From assembly GCA_015494815.1 (NCBI GenBank), contig WGAK01000107.1, positions 1 through 9,687 of the forward strand: DNA of 9,687 bases. The letters are read 5' to 3'. Below the pieces are notes generated by a model. It was not told the DNA's origin, searched no databases, and saw only the letters and a list, made by a program, of their open reading frames with translations. This document shows, piece after piece, positions 1-5,787 of this stretch. The position numbers and the translations under genes are program-made. This stretch comes from Anaerolineales bacterium (lineage in GTDB: Bacteria; Chloroflexota; Anaerolineae; Anaerolineales; DRMV01). Every line of letters begins with the position of its first letter. The first letter of the stretch is position 1.

Positions 1-495
1 ACCTGGCAGGCCCAAACCTTTCTGCCGCCGGGGGTAGATGAAGCCTTTTGCAGCACCCAAAACCCCCATGTGTGGGCCGCGGGCCAGGGCGCGCTGCTCA
101 CCTTGTGCCCGCATCGCACCGAGCCCTTTGGGCAGCAGGTGTGGGTGACCCGCTGGGAGGACGATGCCCTGGCCGAAGCCGTGCCCGTGGACGCGCCCCC
201 GGCCTGGGATGCGTCGCTGGCTTTTCCGACGCCCAAGCAGGGCTTCCTGGCCGTGTATCCCGATGCGGCCGAGGGCGACCCGCCCTATCGCACCCTGCTG
301 TACGCCTCGGCCGACGGCGGGCGCACCTGGACCGCGGTGGGCGAGACCTTCTGGCGGGGCACCTTCTCGTGGCTGCCCGACGGACAAGGATGGGCCCTGG
401 CCGACAACGGCCGCGAAGTGCGGGTGGTCCAAACCTCCAGCCGGGGCGCATCGTGGACGCTGCTGCCCGAACCGCGGCTGGTCCCCGCACCATAG
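1..495 (+). CDS. Asp-box (BNR/Ycf48-like) beta-propeller protein, 3' part
   Basis: The frame is open from the first base, so the N-terminus lies outside the window; 164 residues and a TAG stop are visible. It carries a clear Asp-box at visible residues 103-110 (SADGGRTW), a degenerate one at 146-152 (SSRGASW), and what looks like the tail of another at the left edge (TWQ). Asp-boxes sit between strands of beta-propeller blades in sialidases, sortilin-like proteins and the Ycf48/photosystem II assembly-factor family. Bacterial proteins of this type are often secreted or lipid-anchored; the signal region is not visible here. The protein ends 105 bp before neuB and is followed by a strong hairpin, so it is probably a separate transcription unit. 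The family is fairly sure; the ligand or role is not. A GTG at base 70 could serve as an internal start, but coding continues upstream of it, so I do not use it. Confidence 0.75.
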   Translation, partial: TWQAQTFLPPGVDEAFCSTQNPHVWAAGQGALLTLCPHRTEPFGQQVWVTRWEDDALAEAVPVDAPPAWDASLAFPTPKQGFLAVYPDAAEGDPPYRTLLYASADGGRTWTAVGETFWRGTFSWLPDGQGWALADNGREVRVVQTSSRGASWTLLPEPRLVPAP

Positions 496-529
496 CCCCG
501 AGGCCCAACCTCCCCTGGCGGGGTGGGGG

Positions 530-535
530 TATAAT
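530..535 (+). promoter_or_regulatory. Candidate sigma70-type -10 box (TATAAT) ahead of neuB
   Basis: A perfect TATAAT stands out in an otherwise GC-dominated 105-bp intergenic gap, 65 bp before the neuB start. At 16-18 nt spacing the -35 region reads CAACCT/AACCTC, which does not match TTGACA, and there is no TGn directly before the box. Position and AT content make it the best candidate for the promoter of the five-gene + strand block, with transcription starting around base 542. The start point is inferred. Confidence 0.4.
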
Positions 536-538
536 GAA

Positions 539-580
539 GGCCCGCGACGGCCCTGAGCCGGACGCGGGCCATTTCTTCCT
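539..580 (+). terminator. GC hairpin with T-rich tail (terminator or leader structure)
   Basis: GGCCCGCG (539-546) pairs perfectly with CGCGGGCC (563-570). Inside it, CGGC (548-551) pairs with GCCG (557-560), leaving a loop of about 5 nt. The downstream side is followed by ATTTCTTCCT (571-580), a weak T tract. It lies 44 bp after the stop of the Asp-box gene, so a Rho-independent terminator for that gene is the simplest reading. It also lies just after the candidate -10 box, so a structured neuB leader or attenuator is possible. Confidence 0.5.
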
Positions 581-586
581 GCACAC

Positions 587-592
587 AGGAGG
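587..592 (+). promoter_or_regulatory. Shine-Dalgarno site of neuB
   Basis: AGGAGG sits 8 nt before the ATG at 601. This is an ideal distance and fixes the start of the NeuB-family gene. Confidence 0.8.
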
Positions 593-600
593 CCAAGGGC

Positions 601-1512
601 ATGACTCGACGCATTCGTATCGGCGACCGCTGGGTAGGCGAAGGCCAGCCGACCTACATCGTGGCCGAAATCGGCATCAACCACAACGGCGACCTGGAAC
701 TGGCCAAGCGCATGATTGACGCCGCGGTGTGGGCCGGGGTGGACGCGGTCAAATTCCAAAAACGCACCCCCGAAATCGCCACGCCCAAAGACATGTGGAA
801 TAAAATGCGCGAAACCCCCTGGGGCTACATCCCCTATATCGAATACCGGCGCAAGGTCGAGTTTGGCGCGGACGAATACCGCGAAATTGACCGCTATTGC
901 CGCGAGCGGGGCATCACCTGGTTCGCGTCGGTGTGGGATGAGCCCTCGGTGGAGTTTCTGGAGGCCTTCGACATCCCCGTCTACAAGATTCCTTCCGCGG
1001 CCCTGACCGACCACGGCTTGCTGCGCCGGGCGCGGGCCACGGGCAAGCCGGTGGTGCTCTCCACGGGCATGTCCACGATGGACGAGATTCGGGCCGCGGT
1101 CGAGGTGTTGGGCACCGACGATTTGCTCCTGATGCACACCACCAGCACCTACCCCGCGGACCCCGCGGAACTCAACCTGCGCATGATTCAAACCCTGGCG
1201 CGCGAATTCCCCCAGGTGCCCATCGGCTACTCGGGCCATGAGGTGGGGCTGGTGACCACTGCGGTGGCGGTGGCCCTGGGCGCGGTGATGGTCGAGCGCC
1301 ACTTCACCCTCGACCGGGCCATGTGGGGCAGCGACCAGGCCGCGTCGGTGGAGCCGGGCGGCATGGCCAAGTTGGTCAAATACATCCGGGTGACGGAGCA
1401 AGCCCTGGGCGATGGTGTCAAGCGGGTGTACGATTCGGAACTCCCGGCCATGCGCAAGTTGCGGCGCTACATCACCAACCCCCATGTGCGCTTCCAGCAG
1501 AAAGGGGGCTGA
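601..1512 (+). CDS. neuB: NeuB-family N-acetylneuraminate (nonulosonic acid) synthase, short form
   Basis: NeuB enzymes condense phosphoenolpyruvate with an N-acetyl-hexosamine such as ManNAc to make sialic acid or related nine-carbon acids (legionaminic, pseudaminic) in the cytoplasm. The TIM-barrel signature is clear: AEIGINHNGD near residues 22-31, VDAVKFQK near 47-54, KIPSAAL at 129-135, STGMSTMDEI at 154-163 and IGYSGHE at 208-214. The two histidines that bind the metal in characterised NeuB correspond to H213 (SGHE) and H234 (ERHFT). At 303 residues it is shorter than typical NeuB (about 340-350), and the C-terminal SAF (antifreeze-like) domain, which supplies a substrate-binding arginine in the meningococcal enzyme, is missing. 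The usual GPDH-x-x-S motif reads GSDQAAS (243-249), so histidine is replaced by glutamine. It heads a glycan gene block. The family is sure; the exact sugar substrate is open. Confidence 0.85.
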   Translation: MTRRIRIGDRWVGEGQPTYIVAEIGINHNGDLELAKRMIDAAVWAGVDAVKFQKRTPEIATPKDMWNKMRETPWGYIPYIEYRRKVEFGADEYREIDRYCRERGITWFASVWDEPSVEFLEAFDIPVYKIPSAALTDHGLLRRARATGKPVVLSTGMSTMDEIRAAVEVLGTDDLLLMHTTSTYPADPAELNLRMIQTLAREFPQVPIGYSGHEVGLVTTAVAVALGAVMVERHFTLDRAMWGSDQAASVEPGGMAKLVKYIRVTEQALGDGVKRVYDSELPAMRKLRRYITNPHVRFQQKGG

Positions 1513-1524
1513 GGCGGCGGCCGC

Positions 1525-2217
1525 ATGCAGAGGCGACGAGCAGGCGCGGCGATGAGGCCGGTGGCGCGCTGGGGCGTGCGGCTCGCGGGCGGCCTGGTGC
1601 TGCTGGCCGTGCTGGGCGCGTATGCGGAAGTCACCTTGCGGGGCCGGGCGCGCATCGTGTCGCTTGAGACGGTGCCCGCGCGACCTGTGGCCATCGTCTT
1701 CGGCGCGGCGGTGTATCGCGACGGCCGGCCCAGCCCTGTGCTGGCCGACCGGGTGGCTACGGCCGTGGCGTTGTACCAGGCCGGGCGGGTGCGCGGGCTG
1801 CTGTTGAGCGGCGACAATCGCTTTGCCGACTACAACGAGCCCGCGGCCATGGCCGAACTGGCCCGCGCGGCCGGTGTGCCCGCGGACGCGCTCATGCTGG
1901 ACTACGCCGGACGCCGCACCTTCGACACTTGCTGGCGCGCCTACCACATCTTTGGCGTGCGGCAGGCCGTGCTGGTCACCCAGCGCTTCCACCTGCCCCG
2001 GGCGTTGTATCTGTGCCGGGCCGTGGGCCTCGACGCGGTGGGCGTGCCCGCGGACCGGCGGCCGTATCGGGGCGCGTGGTGGTTCGGCGGTGTGCGCGAA
2101 ACCGTGGCCCGGCTGCGCGCCTGGTGGGATGTGCACATCCTGCCCCCATCGGTGGTGGGCGGCGCGCCCGTGCCGTGGCCCGGCCTGACCTCCCCGACCG
2201 CGGAGGTGGCGCCGTGA
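1525..2217 (+). CDS. SanA/YdcF-like membrane protein (DUF218)
   Basis: A 230-residue protein. A basic N-terminus is followed by one membrane helix at about residues 17-36 (GVRLAGGLVLLAVLGAYA), then a DUF218 domain at about 56-205. Conserved family features are the IVFGAAVYRDGRPSPVLADR stretch (57-76), SGDN (95-98), the NEPAAMAELARAAGVP run (104-119) and a VTQRFHLPRALYLCR strand-helix (151-165). The pattern matches SanA more closely than YdcF. In E. coli SanA is an inner-membrane protein affecting envelope permeability to vancomycin; its biochemical activity is not known, and a role in surface glycan assembly here is inference from neighbours. It starts 12 nt after neuB; GAGG lies 10 nt before this ATG. 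The ATG at 1552 is an equally possible start and would still keep the helix. It overlaps the next gene by 4 nt. Confidence 0.75.
   Translation: MQRRRAGAAMRPVARWGVRLAGGLVLLAVLGAYAEVTLRGRARIVSLETVPARPVAIVFGAAVYRDGRPSPVLADRVATAVALYQAGRVRGLLLSGDNRFADYNEPAAMAELARAAGVPADALMLDYAGRRTFDTCWRAYHIFGVRQAVLVTQRFHLPRALYLCRAVGLDAVGVPADRRPYRGAWWFGGVRETVARLRAWWDVHILPPSVVGGAPVPWPGLTSPTAEVAP
2202..2207 (+). promoter_or_regulatory. Shine-Dalgarno site deciding the GTG start at 2214
   Basis: GGAGGT lies 6 nt before a GTG that overlaps the stop of the SanA-like gene (GTGA, 2214-2217). The reading frame stays open upstream, but coding there belongs to the SanA-like gene, so this site sets the start of the glycosyltransferase. 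Confidence 0.7.
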
Positions 2218-3797
2218 GCCTGCGCTCCAAATGGCTGACCTGGCACGACCGGCGGCGTTTGGCCGCGCTGAACCGCACCCTGGCCGCGGCCGCGCCTCGG
2301 GCGCAAGGCCCGGCCGTGGTGTTCTTCAACGCGTCCGCGCGGCTGTGGGGGCTGAGCCAAAACGCGGCCTTTCAGTGGCTCACCGCCTGGAGCCTGCGCC
2401 TGCGTGGGGTGCCCGTGGTGCAACTGGTGTGCGCGGCCGGCCTGCCCCGCTGCGTGCTGGCCGCGGCCCGCGACGGCGGCCAGGCACCCCCGCCGTGCCG
2501 AATGTGCCGCGCCCAGTCGGCCCGCCTGTATCGGGCCTGGCCCACGGTGCCCCTGCCGCCCACCGCGCCCCTGCCCGGCGTGCACACCGCGCCGCTGCCC
2601 GACCTGCTGGCGTGGGAACACGACGGCCTTCCCTTGGGCGACCTCATCACGCCCGCGCTGCGCTGGGCCTTGCGCCGCCACACCCTGCCCGACGACCCGC
2701 GCACGCGCGCGCTGGCGCGGGCCTTCCTGCAAGGCGCCTGGGCCACCGCACAGGCCTTTCGGTCCGTGCTGGCGCGGCAACGCCCGCGCGCGGTGGTGGT
2801 TTTCAACGGCCAGTTCTACCCCGAGGCCACGGTGGCCTACCTGGCCCGGGCCGCGGGGGTGCGCACCGTGACCCACGAGGTGGGCCTGCGCCCGCTGACG
2901 GGCTTCTTCACCACGGGCGAGGCCACGGCCTACCCCATCCGCATCCCCCCCGATTTTCGCCTGAGCCCCCGGCAGCAAGCCCGACTGGACGCTTACCTCA
3001 GCCGCCGCTTTCAGGGCGACTTCAGCATGGCCGGGGTGCGTTTCTGGCCCCACATGCAGGGGTTGGATGACGCGTTTTGGGGCCGGGCCCGCCGGTTTCG
3101 GGCCATCGTGCCCGTGTTCACCAATGTGGTGTTCGACACCAGCCAGAAGCACGCCCATGTGCTCTTCCCGCACATGTTCGCCTGGCTCGACGGGTTGGCC
3201 GAGGTCATGCAGCGGCATCCCGAGGTACTGTTCGTGCTGCGCGCCCATCCCGACGAGCATCGCCCCGGCAAGGCCGCGGCCGAGAGCGTGCGCGATTGGG
3301 TGCGCCGCCGGGGCCTGGACGCCCGGCCCAATGTGTTGTTCGTGGATTCGGACCAGTACCTCAGTTCCTACGAACTCATCACCCACAGCAAAGTGGTCTT
3401 GATTTACAATTCCACCATCGGCCTGGAGGCCGTGCTGCTGGGCAAGCCCGTGCTGGCCGCGGCTGCGGCGCGCTTCACGGCTTATCCTATCGTGTATTTG
3501 CCCGCCAGCCCCGCGGCTTACTGGCAGCAGTTGGAAGACTTCTTGACCGCGGAGCAGGTGCCCTTGCCGCCCGAGTTTCGGGAGCACGCGCGGCGGTTCC
3601 TGTACTACCAACTGTACAAGGTCTCGCTGCCCTTCGACCGCTGGGTCGAGCCGCATCCCCTGGCTCGGGGGTATGTGCGGCTGCGGGCCTTCGCCCCCGA
3701 GAGCCTGCGGCCCGACGCGTCGCCCACCGTGGCCGCGTTGCACCGTGGGTTGTTGGAAGGCGGCGAGTTTGTGCTGGAGCCGGAGCCCGAGGAGTAA
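2214..3797 (+). CDS. Capsule-type GT-B glycosyltransferase (KpsC/KpsS-like)
   Basis: A 527-residue protein with the layout of a GT-B transferase. The N-terminal half has VVVFNGQFYPEATVAYLARA (194-213), followed by THEVGL (220-225). The C-terminal half has VLFVLRAHPDE (338-348), NVLFVDSD (373-380) and SKVVLIYNSTIGLEAVLLGK (392-411), the nucleotide-sugar-binding style seen in the Capsule_synth (KpsC/KpsS/LipB) group. Those enzymes add Kdo or related sugars in capsule assembly at the cytoplasmic side of the membrane. A small cysteine cluster (C80, C95, C98, with CRMC at 95-98) precedes a proline-rich linker and may bind metal. The start is a GTG overlapping the previous stop, with a good Shine-Dalgarno site. 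Following NeuB, it plausibly transfers an acidic or 2-keto sugar, but donor and acceptor are not readable from sequence. I am sure of the fold, less so of the subfamily. Confidence 0.7.
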   Translation: MSLRSKWLTWHDRRRLAALNRTLAAAAPRAQGPAVVFFNASARLWGLSQNAAFQWLTAWSLRLRGVPVVQLVCAAGLPRCVLAAARDGGQAPPPCRMCRAQSARLYRAWPTVPLPPTAPLPGVHTAPLPDLLAWEHDGLPLGDLITPALRWALRRHTLPDDPRTRALARAFLQGAWATAQAFRSVLARQRPRAVVVFNGQFYPEATVAYLARAAGVRTVTHEVGLRPLTGFFTTGEATAYPIRIPPDFRLSPRQQARLDAYLSRRFQGDFSMAGVRFWPHMQGLDDAFWGRARRFRAIVPVFTNVVFDTSQKHAHVLFPHMFAWLDGLAEVMQRHPEVLFVLRAHPDEHRPGKAAAESVRDWVRRRGLDARPNVLFVDSDQYLSSYELITHSKVVLIYNSTIGLEAVLLGKPVLAAAAARFTAYPIVYLPASPAAYWQQLEDFLTAEQVPLPPEFREHARRFLYYQLYKVSLPFDRWVEPHPLARGYVRLRAFAPESLRPDASPTVAALHRGLLEGGEFVLEPEPEE

Positions 3798-3800
3798 GCC

Positions 3801-4805
3801 ATGCGTCTCACCCCCCGCCGTTTGCGTTCGTGGGCCCAGCAATATGTGGCCGAAAAGCGCCGGGATTTGAACTTGCTGGCCGTGTATCTCACCGGTTCGC
3901 TGCTGCACGAGGAACCGCTGTTCGGGGGCACCACCGACATTGACCTGGTGTGCGTGTACAACCTGGCCCCGGCGGTGGAGACCGAGGTACGCCCCCTGCC
4001 GGGCGGCGTGCATCTGCACATTCGCCACTGGCCCCGCGAGCGCCTGGAGCCGCCCCGCAAATTGCGACGTGACCCCTGGCTGGGCCACGAAGTGTATTAT
4101 GCCCAGCCGCTGTACGACCCGCAGCATTTTCTGGACTTCGTGCAGTCGGGCGCGCGCAGCCGTTTCCATCAGCCCGAGGTCGCCGCGCGGCGGGCGTGGG
4201 ACTTGCTGGAGGCCGCGCGCGCGACCTGGGCCCGGCTGAGCATGGCCGAGGACCCGCTGGCCCCGGCCGCGGTGCTGGACTATCTGGACGCGGTTCAGCG
4301 GGCCATGCACATCCCCGCGACGCTGCGCGGGCAGGTGTTGCCCCGCCGCCGGGCCGCGGTGCTGTGGCGGGCCGAGGCGGTCGCGGCCGGGCATCCCGAA
4401 TGGGTGGCCGCGTGGCTGCAGGCGTTGGCCGCGCCGGGTCTGTCGCCCGAGGCCCTGCACGCGGCGCTGGAGCCATGGGCTGCCGCGCGGCAGGCGGCCG
4501 CGGCGCGGGCCGAGGCCGACCCCGACCTGCACCCCGCGCGCACCGCGTATTATCGGGCCGGCATCGAGGCGTTGCTGGCCGCGGAGCCGCCGACCCAGGC
4601 CGTGGGCTTGCTGTTGGAGACCTGGGCGCAGGCCGTGCACGCGCTCACGCCGGCCCCGCCGGAGGTGCGTTCCCCCTGGGAAGCCACCCTGCGCGCCTGG
4701 GGCTGGGAGGATGTGCCCCGTCGCCTGGACGCGCTGGACCGCTGGCTCGACAGCCTGGAGGCGTTCGTCGAATCATGGATGCAGGCCCGCGGCGTGCAGT
4801 TGTGA
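3801..4805 (+). CDS. Nucleotidyltransferase-fold protein of unknown substrate
   Basis: A 334-residue protein beginning 3 nt after the glycosyltransferase stop, with GAGGAG (3789-3794) 6 nt before the ATG. Residues 25-50 hold the polymerase-beta/KNTase-type signature: YLTGS with G32-S33, then DID (D46, D48) on the next strand. The strand expected to carry the third catalytic acid reads GGVHLHIRHW (68-77), with histidines rather than Asp or Glu, so activity is uncertain. The C-terminal two thirds (about 115-334) is Ala/Arg/Trp-rich and predicted helical, with no motif I recognise. It resembles the layout of sugar or aminoglycoside adenylyltransferases (NTase plus helical domain), but there is no evidence for resistance. 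Its position in the glycan block hints at nucleotide transfer to a sugar or protein in that pathway. This is an unassigned gene with a recognisable fold. Confidence 0.65.
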   Translation: MRLTPRRLRSWAQQYVAEKRRDLNLLAVYLTGSLLHEEPLFGGTTDIDLVCVYNLAPAVETEVRPLPGGVHLHIRHWPRERLEPPRKLRRDPWLGHEVYYAQPLYDPQHFLDFVQSGARSRFHQPEVAARRAWDLLEAARATWARLSMAEDPLAPAAVLDYLDAVQRAMHIPATLRGQVLPRRRAAVLWRAEAVAAGHPEWVAAWLQALAAPGLSPEALHAALEPWAAARQAAAARAEADPDLHPARTAYYRAGIEALLAAEPPTQAVGLLLETWAQAVHALTPAPPEVRSPWEATLRAWGWEDVPRRLDALDRWLDSLEAFVESWMQARGVQL

Positions 4806-5773
4806 CCCGGCCCGCGTTCTGGGTGGGCCCGTGGCCCATTGCCGGGCGGGTGATTCTGGCGCCGATGGACGGCGTGACCGACCCGCCTTTTCGCGGGCTG
4901 GGGCGGATGTTGGGCTCGGCCATCGCCTACACCGAGTTCATCCACGCGGTGGACATCTTGCAGCGCCCGGGCTGGGTGTGGCAACGCTTGCGCCTGCGGG
5001 CCTGGGAGCGCCCCGTTTTCGTCCAGATTTACGGCCATACGGTAAACATGCTGGTAGCGGCCGCGCAGCGGGTGCAAGAAGTGGGCCCCGCGGCCGTGGA
5101 CATCAACATGGGCTGCCCGGACCCGCGCATTGCCGGCCGGGGCGCGGGCGCGGGGCTGTTGCGCACGCCCATCAAGGTGGCCCGGCTGTTCCGCCGCCTG
5201 CGTCGCGCGCTGGACATCCCCGTGACGGCCAAGATTCGCCTGGGGTGGGACGAGACCTGCCGCAATCATCGGCTCATCGCGCGCGTCCTGGAAGAGAGCG
5301 GCGCCGCGCTCATCGCGGTCCACGGCCGCACCCGGGCCCAGGGCTATCGGGGCCGCGCGGATTGGGACGCCATCGCGGAGGTGGTGGACGCGGTCTCGGT
5401 GCCGGTGGTGGCCAACGGCGATGTGCGCCGGGCCGCGGACATCGCCCGCCTGCTGCGCCACACCCGCGCGGCCGCGGTGATGATTGGCCGCGGGGCCATG
5501 GACAACCCCTGGCTGCTGCAAGGCCGCGACCGGGAGGATGTGCCGCGAACCGAGGTGTGGGCCGTGCTCCGGGCCCATTTGCAGGCCAACCTGGCGCATT
5601 ACGGCCCTGAGCGGGGGCTGGTGCTGTTTCGGAAGTTCGCGGCGCGCTATCTGGCCCCCTATGGCCTGACGCGCGCGGCGCGGCGGGCGTTGCTGACCAC
5701 CACCGATGTGGGCGCGTTTCTGCGCCGCGCCTGGGAGCACCTGGGCCGTCCCGACCCGCCGCCGGTAGGATAG
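4775..5773 (+). CDS. dus: tRNA-dihydrouridine synthase
   Basis: This FMN- and NADPH-dependent enzyme reduces specific uridines of tRNA D-loops. The 332-residue TIM-barrel form shows all the family landmarks: LAPMDGVTDPPFR (28-40), DINMGCPDPRIAGRGAGAGL (109-128) with the catalytic cysteine C114, AKIRLGWDE (152-160) with K153, AVHGRTRAQGYRGRADW (181-197) with H183, and VANGDV followed by MIGRGAMDNPWLL (236-248) for flavin phosphate binding. The C-terminal helical domain (about 255-325) is present. I chose the ATG at 4775, with GGAGG 13 nt upstream and a 31-nt overlap with the previous gene. The GTG at 4802, overlapping the previous stop as GTGA but lacking a clear Shine-Dalgarno site, is a real alternative and would give 323 residues. 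The enzyme has no obvious link to glycan synthesis. Which Dus class and tRNA position it serves cannot be read here. Confidence 0.9.
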   Translation: MDAGPRRAVVTRPAFWVGPWPIAGRVILAPMDGVTDPPFRGLGRMLGSAIAYTEFIHAVDILQRPGWVWQRLRLRAWERPVFVQIYGHTVNMLVAAAQRVQEVGPAAVDINMGCPDPRIAGRGAGAGLLRTPIKVARLFRRLRRALDIPVTAKIRLGWDETCRNHRLIARVLEESGAALIAVHGRTRAQGYRGRADWDAIAEVVDAVSVPVVANGDVRRAADIARLLRHTRAAAVMIGRGAMDNPWLLQGRDREDVPRTEVWAVLRAHLQANLAHYGPERGLVLFRKFAARYLAPYGLTRAARRALLTTTDVGAFLRRAWEHLGRPDPPPVG

Positions 5774-5787
5774 CCGCGGCCCCGGCC

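Noticed and set aside
48..719. Plus-strand open frame running from the Asp-box gene into neuB
   Set aside because: It spans a hairpin and two genes read in other frames, with Arg/Pro/Gly-rich composition; the two real frames have domain support.
1929..2213. N-terminal extension of the glycosyltransferase reaching back to 1929
   Set aside because: This part is out-of-frame translation of the SanA-like gene, Gly/Arg/Pro-rich, while a GGAGGT site and GTG at 2214 give a normal overlapping start.
1941..4640. Long minus-strand open frame (899 codons) opposite the SanA-like, glycosyltransferase and nucleotidyltransferase genes
   Set aside because: It is a by-product of high GC at third codon positions. 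The protein is low-complexity Gly/Arg/His/Gln without domains, and the + strand frames carry clear family motifs and Shine-Dalgarno sites.
3801..4805. MNT-HEPN type toxin-antitoxin system
   Set aside because: The nucleotidyltransferase fold is present, but the protein is far longer than MNT antitoxins and neither neighbour is a HEPN protein.
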